Assembly: GCF_003946025.1 (NCBI RefSeq) | Contig: NZ_RHNR01000008.1 | Span: forward strand, 1-62,659 | Source of the DNA: Lacticaseibacillus songhuajiangensis | GTDB lineage: Bacteria; Bacillota; Bacilli; Lactobacillales; Lactobacillaceae | Direction: 5' to 3' | Length of the DNA stretch: 62,659 nucleotides | In this document: piece by piece, positions 17,357 to 24,805 of the stretch | How the letters are laid out: each line of letters begins with the position of its first letter | How positions within the stretch are numbered: the stretch's first letter is position 1 | Position numbers and translations under genes: made by a program | The notes under the pieces: model-generated | Databases searched by the model: none | What the model was told of the DNA's origin: nothing | What the model saw: the letters and a program-made list of their open reading frames with translations, nothing else

Positions 17357-17669
17357 ACAAAGCACAATAAATGGCACACCAAAGCCGGGTAGCAAGTCCA
17401 CCGAAATCAACCTCCGTTTGGTTGATATCCACGAATCACTGCTCTGGTTGCTCGAGATCATTAAGGCTGAAGAACACCAGATTCCGAAGGGCGACATTCG
17501 TGCCATGGTGGCTGTAGAGATGCACAAACATGCTATTCACGATTTTCTGCAGATGACGGCGGCTGAAATGGTTCAATATGACGCTTTGGAAGTCGCTCAG
17601 CAATGCACGGTGTACCTGAATGATGATGACCGGCCGCAGTACGCGAAAACACTGCAGGAGGAAGAGTAA
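17346..17669 (+). CDS. Hypothetical phage protein
   Basis: 107 residues from the ATG at 17346, with GAGGAG upstream inside the rusA end. The protein is helical and acidic with a DIHESLLWLLEIIK core. No family is recognised. Both ends overlap neighbours. Confidence 0.6.
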   Translation: MNTEQSTINGTPKPGSKSTEINLRLVDIHESLLWLLEIIKAEEHQIPKGDIRAMVAVEMHKHAIHDFLQMTAAEMVQYDALEVAQQCTVYLNDDDRPQYAKTLQEEE

Positions 17670-17857
17670 TGCAGCAAGCACAGGCGGAAAAGGTCACGTG
17701 GGGGAGAATTGTCATTGTCAAGCAGGGAACACATAAGGGAGAGATTTTCGAGGTGCGCCGCGTTGATTACGGCTTGGCTAGGCTTAGGCCTTGGCCTGAC
17801 GGCGGGAAAATTATCCTTGTCAACGAAAAATGGTTGGAGGTGCTCGCCCGTGCCTAA
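17669..17857 (+). CDS. Small KOW/SH3-like protein
   Basis: 62 residues. The segment GRIVIVKQGTHKGEIFEVRRV resembles a KOW/SH3-like beta strand pair. Stop and start overlap with the preceding gene (TAATG). Function unknown. Confidence 0.6.
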   Translation: MQQAQAEKVTWGRIVIVKQGTHKGEIFEVRRVDYGLARLRPWPDGGKIILVNEKWLEVLARA

Positions 17858-18047
17858 GAAAGAGGAGCCATTACAACCCGGCGACACCGCTGCTTACGAT
17901 GACGGGGAGCTTCGATTCAGCGGCGTAGTCGCGATGAACATCGGTGGCAGCGTCCACATTTGCAGCGGAAACAAATTCTACGCGCTGAAAGAGGACGACC
18001 CGCATTTGTCGCTCGTCATGCGTGCTCACGAAAGTTTGGAGGTATAG
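17850..18047 (+). CDS. Small hypothetical protein, 65 residues
   Basis: GTG at 17850 lies 9 bases after GGAGG and inside the end of the previous gene. The product is probably beta-rich (RFSGVVAMNIGGSVHICSGNKFYAL) and starts PKKEEPLQPGD. It overlaps upstream and lies 3 bases before ssb. No family is recognised. Confidence 0.6.
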   Translation: MPKKEEPLQPGDTAAYDDGELRFSGVVAMNIGGSVHICSGNKFYALKEDDPHLSLVMRAHESLEV

Positions 18048-18050
18048 ATC

Positions 18051-18587
18051 ATGCTCAACACATTTCAGGCCGTTGGCCGACTCACCCGCGACCCAGAATA
18101 TCGGCAGATGCAAAACGGCGGTGGTACTTGCCGCGCCACATTGGCGGTAGACCGGAACTACCGAGACCGCGACGGCAACACGCCGACGGATTTCATCGAG
18201 CTTGAGCTGTGGGACAACGGTAACCGCACCACGGCAAGCAACTTCGCAAACTGGCTCCGCAAGGGCTACTTGGTTGCTGTCACCGGCCGCATTGAGACGG
18301 GTACTTACGAAAATCAGCAAGGCCAGAAGGTTCACACCACGCGCGTCAACGTTGCCAGTTTTGACAACCTGACACCGCGCAACCAAAACCAAGGTGGTTA
18401 CCAGCAGCCGCAACAGGCAGCACAACCACAACAGCCGAATAATTACGCCCAGCCGCAGCAGAGCGCACCACAGGCGGCGACACGGCCACAGCAGGCGCCC
18501 GTTGACCCATTTGCCAGTGCTGCGCCTGATCCATTCGCAAACAACGGTAAGCAAATCGACATTTCGGACGACGATCTGCCATTTTAG
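18051..18587 (+). CDS. ssb: Phage single-stranded DNA-binding protein
   Basis: 178 residues with an OB-fold (residues 1-108, MLNTFQAVGRLTRDPEYR ... DFIELELWDNG), a long Gln/Pro/Ala-rich linker and the acidic tip DISDDDLPF that docks replication and repair partners. It protects single strands during phage replication and annealing with Erf. Confidence 0.95.
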   Translation: MLNTFQAVGRLTRDPEYRQMQNGGGTCRATLAVDRNYRDRDGNTPTDFIELELWDNGNRTTASNFANWLRKGYLVAVTGRIETGTYENQQGQKVHTTRVNVASFDNLTPRNQNQGGYQQPQQAAQPQQPNNYAQPQQSAPQAATRPQQAPVDPFASAAPDPFANNGKQIDISDDDLPF

Positions 18588-18599
18588 GAGGAAATGCTT

Positions 18600-19313
18600 A
18601 TGCCAATCACACACAAAAATTTTGAAACAATCGGTTCTGGAGACATTGTGCAAGCGCGCATTTTGCAAAGCACGTTTGAAGGTTTGGACGGCGTGCATCG
18701 CTGGAAAGTAGTCAAAAAGTACGCTAATTCAGTTTCATACCGCGTTGATGACGTGAGCCACGGGTTGGAGGTCGAGCTGAACAAGCTTTATATCGTTAGC
18801 TGGCGTGCAATCGACAAGGTTGTCATCCGCGTACCGCACGCTCCCAAGGAGGACAAGCCACTTGAGGGCATTGATCGCACACGCGCTCATGCGATGGCTG
18901 CCACCAAGGCACGTGCAAGCAACCGCGTCATCGCGGTACGTAATGACAAAGACACCGGTATGACAAATGAGCAACTCGCCGAAAAGTACCATTTGACCCA
19001 GCATACGCTGCGCAGCTACCTAGCCAAGTGCGGCCACACCAAGGAGGAGGTGCCACGGCAGCAAGCCGAAGACGTTAACTGGGCTATGCGCTTGCTCCGC
19101 GAAGGCAAAAATCAGTCAGAGGCAGCCAAGACCGTTGGCATCGGTGTAAGTACACTAGCACGCTACCTAGCAGCCGCACGAACTACCACAGCAGACGGCT
19201 CACTGCCTGACAAAGTCGACGCGTTGCCTACGCCGTCACGTGTATACAAGGAGCAACGCAAAGAGCGCGAGAAGACTCTGTTAGTCGCGAAGGCGGTGCT
19301 AGCAAATGTCTGA
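18600..19313 (+). CDS. Phage protein with two helix-turn-helix motifs
   Basis: 237 residues from the ATG at 18600, 8 bases after AGGAGG. The N-terminal 90 residues are an unknown domain. Residues about 125-155 (MTNEQLAEKYHLTQHTLRSYL) and 165-195 (EAAKTVGIGVSTLARYLAAA) are two helix-turn-helix units like those of Hin-type resolvase tails. It may bind DNA as a middle-gene regulator, but no partner is known. Confidence 0.65.
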   Translation: MPITHKNFETIGSGDIVQARILQSTFEGLDGVHRWKVVKKYANSVSYRVDDVSHGLEVELNKLYIVSWRAIDKVVIRVPHAPKEDKPLEGIDRTRAHAMAATKARASNRVIAVRNDKDTGMTNEQLAEKYHLTQHTLRSYLAKCGHTKEEVPRQQAEDVNWAMRLLREGKNQSEAAKTVGIGVSTLARYLAAARTTTADGSLPDKVDALPTPSRVYKEQRKEREKTLLVAKAVLANV

Positions 19314-19569
19314 ACTGACACCGCAGGAAACAAAACACCGGTGGGCACAGGACAACTGTCCGTACTGTCATGGCACGGAGAGTGACCCACTGGACACTAA
19401 GGTATTTGGAGCAAACGAAGACGGACAGGTCAGTTCAGACCGCATTTGCTTTTGCTGGGTGAATTTGTACGGAGACACGCCAAAACTGCAAATGGAAACA
19501 GAATATGGGCCGGTAGAAACCGTACCGATTCACTATTGCCCCATGTGTGGAAGGAAACTCAATGAGTAA
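19306..19569 (+). CDS. Zinc-ribbon-like small protein
   Basis: 87 residues with CPYC near residue 18 and CPMCG near the C-terminus, a likely four-cysteine zinc site. It overlaps neighbours on both sides. Role unknown; similar small metal-binding proteins are common in this part of lactobacillus phages. Confidence 0.65.
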   Translation: MSELTPQETKHRWAQDNCPYCHGTESDPLDTKVFGANEDGQVSSDRICFCWVNLYGDTPKLQMETEYGPVETVPIHYCPMCGRKLNE

Positions 19570-19750
19570 GCCGCAGGCAGAAAACACCCCTCCGAAAGAA
19601 CTGACTAACACGTTCTATTGGTCGGTTAGTGAACTCAACGTTGCGTTTGGAAAGTTGTTGTTGACGATGACAAGCGGCCGATTCGGGCAGGGAATGATTG
19701 ATGCAGAACGTCGCTGGCAAAAGGAGCAAGTCGAATGGATAAACAAGTAG
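19562..19750 (+). CDS. Small hypothetical phage protein
   Basis: 62 residues from the ATG at 19562, which overlaps the previous stop. It is helical (YWSVSELNVAFGKLLL). No family is recognised. It overlaps the following gene by 16 bases. Confidence 0.55.
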   Translation: MSKPQAENTPPKELTNTFYWSVSELNVAFGKLLLTMTSGRFGQGMIDAERRWQKEQVEWINK

Positions 19751-20091
19751 AGCAGCATGAAAGTAAGCAAGATGTGTTTGAAGCCGTGATGCGCGACTAC
19801 GATGAAGTGTTTGGATGTGCCGTAGACCACGGCTACTACGGTGACGCTCTGACCGCCGGAGAATACCGCACCCGTCACGCTGTCGCTGGCAAGGTGGCGG
19901 TACCGCGGGAAGTGGGAAAGGCGATAGATGGAGCACAAGCTGCACATCGCAACCTGTCGTGGACGCTTCAAGAAGCCGATAATCGCTACACTCCACTCTA
20001 TTATCGCGCGGGGCTCTGGATTACGACCCACCAAGACCAGTTTGCCGAGGCCTGGATTCACGGTTGGTATGCCGAGGAGGACACGAAATGA
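19735..20091 (+). CDS. DUF1642-like phage protein
   Basis: 118 residues ending in the AEAWIHGWYAEE pattern seen in DUF1642-type proteins of lactic acid bacterial phages. Function is unknown for the family. It overlaps the next start. Confidence 0.55.
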   Translation: MDKQVEQHESKQDVFEAVMRDYDEVFGCAVDHGYYGDALTAGEYRTRHAVAGKVAVPREVGKAIDGAQAAHRNLSWTLQEADNRYTPLYYRAGLWITTHQDQFAEAWIHGWYAEEDTK

Positions 20092-20429
20092 AAGACGTTT
20101 ATCAGCTTCTTTACACGTGTGGGGACTATTCCGATTACCAAGAAATCACACTCGGTGTTTTCGACACTCACGAAAAGGCCGTCGGCATGGCCGGGACGTT
20201 TTCACGGCTATCTGATGCGCATCTCACCGATTTGCTAGGTGAATATGACGACGCCGGTCAAGTAGTCATCCGTAAGCATCGGTTAAACCGGTTTCGGCCG
20301 ACATCGGAGGCATTTCGCAGATCGTATGGCGACACGGAAATGGACGAAAAGATTTACACCGTTGACACCGATTATCGCCGTGATGACTGGGGCGATGTGC
20401 AGTTCACATTTCGAAAGGAAGAAAAATAA
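20088..20429 (+). CDS. Hypothetical phage protein
   Basis: 113 residues from the ATG at 20088, with GAGGAGG inside the end of the upstream gene. Acidic and soluble; no family recognised. Its stop overlaps the next ATG. Confidence 0.6.
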   Translation: MKDVYQLLYTCGDYSDYQEITLGVFDTHEKAVGMAGTFSRLSDAHLTDLLGEYDDAGQVVIRKHRLNRFRPTSEAFRRSYGDTEMDEKIYTVDTDYRRDDWGDVQFTFRKEEK

Positions 20430-20926
20430 TGAGACCATGTGTAGTCAAAAACGAAGCGAGTGAATATCTAACGAGCTTGGTCGGCAACAAGCCGGTGTTT
20501 GGCAAATTGAATGCAGACTGTGTGTTGAGTGAAAGGGATGCTCAAATGTGGGCCAATGAGACGGGTGGCCACGTTGTCCCACTGGCGGAATTGGAGCCGG
20601 TCGAGGTGAGCGAAGAGGAAGCGGAGATACTGAGGATGGCCAAGACGTCAGGACACCCGTATGGGTATATATACGCCCATACGCACACTGCGGTTAATGA
20701 AGACCGCCTCATGCGCGCCTACGTGATCGGATGGACGGCCGAGAATCCGAAGCGGTGGAACGTAAAGGTGCCACATACCAAAGATGTTTGGTATTACAAG
20801 TATTGGAATTCAGATTTGCGGACGATTTCGGATAAAGAACTTTGCAGCGAGTTCACTGAAGCAGAGATCGAACATTACGGCCTGCAAGACTGCGAGAAAG
20901 AAGAGGTGACTGACGATGAACAATGA
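20429..20926 (+). CDS. DUF1642 phage protein
   Basis: 165 residues. The C-terminal part (DRLMRAYVIGWT, then KRWNVKVPHTKDVWYYK) is the DUF1642 signature. Function unknown. It belongs to the chain of overlapping small early genes. Confidence 0.75.
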   Translation: MRPCVVKNEASEYLTSLVGNKPVFGKLNADCVLSERDAQMWANETGGHVVPLAELEPVEVSEEEAEILRMAKTSGHPYGYIYAHTHTAVNEDRLMRAYVIGWTAENPKRWNVKVPHTKDVWYYKYWNSDLRTISDKELCSEFTEAEIEHYGLQDCEKEEVTDDEQ

Positions 20927-21221
20927 AACGAAGCGGGACGTGATGAGTAAAGGAACACCGAGTCTTATCACAAAGCCTAGCTACTACAAAGGCGCGAAAT
21001 TTGACGTGATCGACTTTTTATACGACCAGTATGGCGCCGACGCCGATATCTTCATGGTTGGCAACATCGTGAAGTACGTGAGCCGTTACCAAGGAAAAAA
21101 CGGCATTGAGGACCTAGTGAAGGCTGGTGAGTATCTTCGGCGTTTGCAGGTACAGGTCGAAGGGCGGCAGGTGGCAGGCGATAAGCTGTCCGGCGTGTTG
21201 AGGAAACCGGCGAAATCGTGA
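20916..21221 (+). CDS. DUF3310 (SaV-like) phage protein
   Basis: 101 residues. The stretch NIVKYVSRYQGKNGIEDLVK is the hallmark of DUF3310. The ATG at 20916 has AGAAGAGG upstream; the ATG at 20943 is a less likely start. Members are thought to be nucleotide-metabolism-related phage proteins, without firm evidence. Confidence 0.85.
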   Translation: MNNETKRDVMSKGTPSLITKPSYYKGAKFDVIDFLYDQYGADADIFMVGNIVKYVSRYQGKNGIEDLVKAGEYLRRLQVQVEGRQVAGDKLSGVLRKPAKS

Positions 21222-21237
21222 ATTTGGAGGCAGAGAA

Positions 21238-21402
21238 ATGAGTAAGCGACATGGATACTGGACTAAATGCCTCGTTTGCAATCGCAATTTTTTCTTGAGG
21301 TATGGGTGGCCTTACCAAGAAGACAACGGTGAGGCTTACTGCTCAAGCGATTGTGCACTAGAGGCTTATGAGGACGCCCTGTATGAAAGGATGGGATATT
21401 AG
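21238..21402 (+). CDS. 54-residue zinc-finger-like protein
   Basis: ATG at 21238 follows TTGGAGG by 8 bases. The product contains CLVC and CSSDC pairs, a likely four-cysteine zinc ribbon. It fills the gap before the YopX gene, 2 bases upstream of it. Too short for most gene finders. Confidence 0.65.
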   Translation: MSKRHGYWTKCLVCNRNFFLRYGWPYQEDNGEAYCSSDCALEAYEDALYERMGY

Positions 21403-21404
21403 CA

Positions 21405-21773
21405 ATGAGAGAGATTAAGTTCAGAGCGTTTCTAAATTCTAAATATTATGATAATCCGCGCATGAAGTCGTGGGAAGAGTTGCTAGAACAATACGATGCA
21501 ATAGACATTTTCCAAAGAGACCTGATGACGTTAATGCAATACACCGGCCTACACGACAAGAACGGCCGGGAAATCTACGAGGGCGATATTTTAGATATTG
21601 GACTCCGAGATCAGGACGGCAAGCCGGTAGTGGCCCCGGTAAGCTACGAAGCATATCTCGCTGGATACGCACTCGACAATGAGGGCCACGGCATTTGGCA
21701 ACGATTAGATGTAGATGGCGAGGTCATCGGTAACATCTTTGAAAATCCGGAGTTGCTGGGGGCGTCGAAATGA
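21405..21773 (+). CDS. YopX-family phage protein
   Basis: 122 residues. The family marks are REIKFRAF at the start, QYTGLHDKNGREIYEGDI in the middle and VIGNIFENPELL at the end. YopX proteins are common in Firmicute phages and form beta-rich oligomers; their function is unknown. Confidence 0.92.
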   Translation: MREIKFRAFLNSKYYDNPRMKSWEELLEQYDAIDIFQRDLMTLMQYTGLHDKNGREIYEGDILDIGLRDQDGKPVVAPVSYEAYLAGYALDNEGHGIWQRLDVDGEVIGNIFENPELLGASK

Positions 21774-21982
21774 CATTAGTAAAGCTAGACAGCGGGGACT
21801 ACATCAACACGGAAGCAGTGGACTCAATTAAAGGTGGGGACGATCAATATCTTGTGATGCGTTGCGGTGACGTAATTAGTATCACTCCCGCCGACCGCGA
21901 CCTTATCGTGGCTGAAATGAAATCTGAGCAAAAACTGCACAACTTAAAAATGATGGCATTACAGCGGGGGCTAATCGTTTGA
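21770..21982 (+). CDS. Small hypothetical protein, 70 residues
   Basis: The start overlaps the yopX stop by 4 bases (ATGA). Beta-strand-like first half, helical second half. No family recognised. Confidence 0.6.
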   Translation: MTLVKLDSGDYINTEAVDSIKGGDDQYLVMRCGDVISITPADRDLIVAEMKSEQKLHNLKMMALQRGLIV

Positions 21983-22155
21983 CCCGTTACCGCCTATACC
22001 GCCCAGAAAGTCGTGCGCCCGGTGGTCGCGAGTATCTGCACCACGTCGTAGCGTCAACAGGTGAGCGCCTAGCGGGTTTTGTCGAGTTACCAACACGATT
22101 AGACGCGGTTGAGTTTGAACCAGCCACAGGCCGTTATATGGATGCACAGAGATAA
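21979..22155 (+). CDS. Small hypothetical protein, 58 residues
   Basis: Open frame from the TTG at 21979 that overlaps the preceding stop, with GCGGGGG 8 bases upstream. Basic N-terminus (TRYRLYRPESRAPGG). Coding is supported by tight packing and synonymous-rich third positions, but no family is recognised. Confidence 0.5.
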   Translation: MTRYRLYRPESRAPGGREYLHHVVASTGERLAGFVELPTRLDAVEFEPATGRYMDAQR

Positions 22156-22179
22156 ACGTTTGAGTAAAGAGGAAGTCGA

Positions 22180-22224
22180 ATGAACCTTAACAATTATTTT
22201 CGCAACTGGTGGCATGATCTTTGA
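22180..22224 (+). CDS. Possible 14-residue leader peptide
   Basis: ATG at 22180 after AGAGGAAG opens a 14-codon frame (begins MNLNNYF). It stops at 22224, overlapping the TTG at 22221 that opens the frame of the late activator. It may couple translation of arpU or be chance. Confidence 0.3.
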   Translation: MNLNNYFRNWWHDL

Positions 22225-22295
22225 TTGAAGTGATGATATTCGTAGCTTTGGTGGGCGTGTGGTTCTGGGCTAACTGGGAAAGGAGTGATGCGAAA

Positions 22296-22730
22296 GTGAG
22301 AAAGACAGCAGCTAACACTGTGAGCCCGTGGGATTACGACGCTTCTGTGGTTGAAGCCGACCATGTTTTGGAAGATTATCGCAGACGCAAGCAGCGGTCA
22401 CGGGTGAAATCATTGCTCAAGTCGCCATCGCTTGATGGGATGCCAAGATCATCATCAATCGACAACACTATGGAAATAAAAATTACCAACAATTTAGACG
22501 ATGAAGTGTATGTTGATCTATGCGAAAAGACAATCGAGTGTATCGAAGATGATACTAGGCGAAACATACTGATAGACTATTACATTAAGCGACCAATTGC
22601 TGTTGAACTGTTGATTGCTGATTCTGGATATAGTAAAGCCGGATACTATATTGCGCTAAAAGACGCATTGTATACGTTTGCCAGTATATGGCCGGCTGGT
22701 AGCCATGGCTTGTTAGTAGACAAAGAGTAG
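22296..22730 (+). CDS. arpU: ArpU-family late transcription regulator
   Basis: 144 residues from the GTG at 22296, the start that best fits the family; the frame is open to a TTG at 22221 and that version adds a hydrophobic segment. The C-terminal half (NILIDYYIKRPIAVELL ... GYYIALKDALYTFASIW) matches ArpU proteins, which switch on late genes in phages of lactic acid bacteria and enterococci. It is the last early gene, just before the RNA locus and the terminase cluster, where its target promoter should lie. Confidence 0.82.
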   Translation: MRKTAANTVSPWDYDASVVEADHVLEDYRRRKQRSRVKSLLKSPSLDGMPRSSSIDNTMEIKITNNLDDEVYVDLCEKTIECIEDDTRRNILIDYYIKRPIAVELLIADSGYSKAGYYIALKDALYTFASIWPAGSHGLLVDKE

Positions 22731-22738
22731 ACAAAGAG

Positions 22739-22767
22739 TGGACATCTACTCTAAAATTGTGTGTTAT
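22739..22767 (+). promoter_or_regulatory. Promoter of the structured RNA
   Basis: A TGGACA -35 (22739-22744, five of six) is followed after 17 bases by TGTTAT (22762-22767), preceded by TGTG. It starts just after arpU and would fire into the RNA locus. Confidence 0.5.
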
Positions 22768-22774
22768 TATTGTA

Positions 22775-23241
22775 TCGTGCCAAAGGTGATGAGCCTGAGA
22801 CACCGCGTTTTTCCTCCGAGGCCATTGCGATGGTAAGGCGTGGCAAATGGACTGGCCGATATAGCCAGGTGGGTTCGATTCCCGCATGCCACATTGTCCA
22901 GTTTAGCGACCGGACTAACAGTTTGCGATGATCCCATCTGACACTGGGAGAGCGAGCGGATCGCTGTGGCGGAATAGGTAGACGCTATGGGTGATAGACG
23001 AAGGCTTGGTGTCAAGGCAACGGTAAATGGCGGAACATAAATGGACTGAGTAGTTGCCAGCCTTAAAAAGTAGATGAATAGTAATTCGCCTGTGGAGTTA
23101 GTCAATTGTGGCCATATCCGTTCCTAAGTCATCTACAATGTGTCATGTCGGGTGCAAATCCCGACCAGCGATATTATGCCACTGAATTCCACAGGTACTC
23201 CTTTTTTGTAGTATTCCCGAACCAACTGGGGTACTATTTTT
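22775..23241 (+). ncRNA. Structured noncoding RNA with two tRNA-like folds
   Basis: About 465 bases with no convincing reading frame, bounded by a promoter and a terminator (AGTATTCCC pairs with GGGGTACT, then a T-run, 23209-23241). Fold 1 (22840-22892): acceptor GTGGCA/TGCCAC, one 5-bp arm with 7-base loop, and a perfect T-arm with loop TTCGATT; it has no D-arm. Fold 2: ATCGCTG (22960-22966) pairs with CAGCGAT (23166-23172), with a tRNA-Leu-like D-arm (TGGCGGAATAGGTAGACGC) and a T-arm (23147-23165), enclosing about 160 bases. GTAGATGA/TCATCTAC and CCTGTGGA/TCCACAGG cross as a pseudoknot. It resembles in kind the large ornate phage RNAs (GOLLD, ROOL), but identity is unproven. Confidence 0.6.
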
Positions 23242-23257
23242 TTAGGAGGAAAATTCA

Positions 23258-23698
23258 ATGACAGATAACGAAAAGGCAATTTTCAAGATTATAGTTTCCG
23301 ATGGTGTAGAAGGTACGGGTCAGCCGGGCACTCCGCCGATGATAATTGGCCCTACGTTAACTCTTAATATGCCTGTTGTGCCAACTGCTCTTTCATTCAA
23401 TGTAGCAGTTTTGGCATATAAAATGGATTTTTCAGAACCTCAAAAGCTTCAGTTATCCATTATTAGCCACGATAAGCCCACTGAAAGTATTCAGACGATA
23501 GCTGGCAATTTACCGGCGATGACAGGTCCTGTTGGAACGATGGTATTTAACTTCGGAGTGCATAACACCGTTTTTCATAAAGTTGGAGCATACGATGTTC
23601 TTGTTTCCCTTAATGATAAGGAAGTAGCACGAGATACCTTCTGGACAACAAACACGGGTTCAACTAATGGAACAAATAAAGACATTTCGAGAGACTAG
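23258..23698 (+). CDS. DUF6941-like accessory protein
   Basis: 146 residues, mostly beta strand, starting after AGGAGG. It resembles small beta-sandwich proteins of the DUF6941 kind. The region is clearly more AT-rich than the phage around it. With the next gene it forms a two-gene cassette ended by its own terminator, typical of a moron. Function unknown. Confidence 0.6.
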   Translation: MTDNEKAIFKIIVSDGVEGTGQPGTPPMIIGPTLTLNMPVVPTALSFNVAVLAYKMDFSEPQKLQLSIISHDKPTESIQTIAGNLPAMTGPVGTMVFNFGVHNTVFHKVGAYDVLVSLNDKEVARDTFWTTNTGSTNGTNKDISRD

Positions 23699-24200
23699 TA
23701 CTGGTAGAACAATTTGGCTGAACATGCCAGTTATGAAGGCTGCTACACCACTTATCATAGCAACGAGCATTATGATTGGGCAAAACCAACCGAGTCAGAT
23801 TACCACTAATACTGGCCGGATGATTACTATAGAAGACACCAATAGTGCTTGGCATAAACCAATCAGCTTTTTACCGGAGGGGAATGTGATGGCTAAGGAT
23901 GTTAAATCTTCGAATGGGAACAATGATTCATATAGCTTTGACCCCATTGATTACGGCAGGCTTTCTCAGCGAGTTGATTCAATGGACAAGAAAATCGATT
24001 CAATAATTGTAAGCCTTGATAAGCTACCAACAAAAGACTGGGTCGAAAATGAAACTAAAAACATTACAATTGAAAATCTTAAAAATGCCATTGGTGATTT
24101 ACAAAAAGACCGAGATAAACGTGATCGACGGAATGTAGCAATAGTCACTATTGGCGCACCTATAATTTACAGTCTGTTAAAAATTGCTTTTGGGTTTTAG
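23667..24200 (+). CDS. Accessory protein with C-terminal membrane anchor
   Basis: 177 residues. The N-terminal part (KTFRETSTGRTIWLN) is followed by a hydrophobic stretch, a coiled-coil region (RLSQRVDSMDKKIDSIIVSL) and a C-terminal membrane helix. It overlaps the previous gene by 32 bases. A later ATG at 23889 has a better ribosome site (GGAGGGG) and may give a shorter membrane-anchored coiled coil. Low GC marks it as acquired. Confidence 0.6.
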   Translation: MEQIKTFRETSTGRTIWLNMPVMKAATPLIIATSIMIGQNQPSQITTNTGRMITIEDTNSAWHKPISFLPEGNVMAKDVKSSNGNNDSYSFDPIDYGRLSQRVDSMDKKIDSIIVSLDKLPTKDWVENETKNITIENLKNAIGDLQKDRDKRDRRNVAIVTIGAPIIYSLLKIAFGF

Positions 24201-24223
24201 AAACAGAATCATAGAAAAACTTA

Positions 24224-24256
24224 TAGCACTCCGCCAAACGGTGAGGTGCTATTTTT
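24224..24256 (+). terminator. Terminator of the accessory cassette
   Basis: TAGCAC pairs with GTGCTA around a 16-base loop that has inner pairing (CCG/CGG), followed by TTTTT. Confidence 0.7.
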
Positions 24257-24264
24257 GTGCAACA

Positions 24265-24400
24265 AAAAGGCCCTCGCTCTGGGAAAACGAAGGCCAATCA
24301 CTTTTTTGGAGTGTGAGAACGAACTCACTAAGTCATTGTAACACAATACTTATAATAGGCACATAAAAAAGCCCTCGGTTGGGGGACCGAGAGCCAAAGG
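24265..24400 (+). promoter_or_regulatory. Likely late-gene control region
   Basis: Two similar hairpins flank a consensus -10 TATAAT (24351-24356). The upstream one (GGCCCTCG with CGAAGGCC) is followed by a T-run, the downstream one (CTCGGT with ACCGAG) sits at the expected start of transcription. A palindrome GTGAG-AACGAA-CTCAC at 24313-24328 lies upstream of the -10 where a clear -35 is missing, which suits an activator such as ArpU. Apart from this, 24201-24487 holds no gene. Confidence 0.45.
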
Positions 24401-24487
24401 AATGGGAAAAATGAAATTTAGCAGTAGCGATCGATTTTGGGAATCAAAGCTACTGCTCACAATTATTATATTTCAGGAGGCGAGTAG

Positions 24488-24658
24488 ATGCAATGGACAG
24501 ATGAACAGATCGGTGACATTAGGAAGCTCGCCTCTGAAGGCTTTACCAGACGCGAGACAGCCGACAAATGGACTGATGATATTGGCGTGGTTGCTCACAA
24601 AACGTTTGAGTTGGTCGAATACAGCGACCATGATACCTGTGCCATTTACTATGTGTGA
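24488..24658 (+). CDS. Small protein before terminase, 56 residues
   Basis: ATG at 24488 after CAGGAGG. The segment EQIGDIRKLASEGFTRRETADKW looks like a helix-turn-helix. It may be a small regulator or packaging helper. It ends before the next small gene. Confidence 0.6.
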   Translation: MQWTDEQIGDIRKLASEGFTRRETADKWTDDIGVVAHKTFELVEYSDHDTCAIYYV

Positions 24659-24667
24659 GGTGATTTC

Positions 24668-24805
24668 ATGGCTCAAATGGTAATGACAAATTTCGGCTAC
24701 ATGTCGAAGGCTGAGGCCTCAATCATCGGGAAACTCGCAAAAGAGGAAGCTCAGAAGAAAGCTCAGGAAGACAAGAAAAAGCGCGGGAGGTGTGGTGATA
24801 TGTGA
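24668..24805 (+). CDS. Small hypothetical protein, 45 residues
   Basis: ATG at 24668 after GTGAGGTG. The product is basic and helical at its C-terminus (KKAQEDKKKRGR). The stop overlaps the terminase start. No family recognised. Confidence 0.5.
   Translation: MAQMVMTNFGYMSKAEASIIGKLAKEEAQKKAQEDKKKRGRCGDM

Noticed and set aside
22840..22893. A normal tRNA gene
   Set aside because: The T-arm is perfect, but there is no D-arm, the variable region is missing and the 7-base loop lacks T33. It is described as a tRNA-like fold.
22960..23172. tRNA-Leu interrupted by a group I intron
   Set aside because: The acceptor, D-arm and T-arm agree with tRNA-Leu, but the insert is short for a group I intron, no core P/Q/R/S elements could be found and no clear anticodon stem is restored by removing it.
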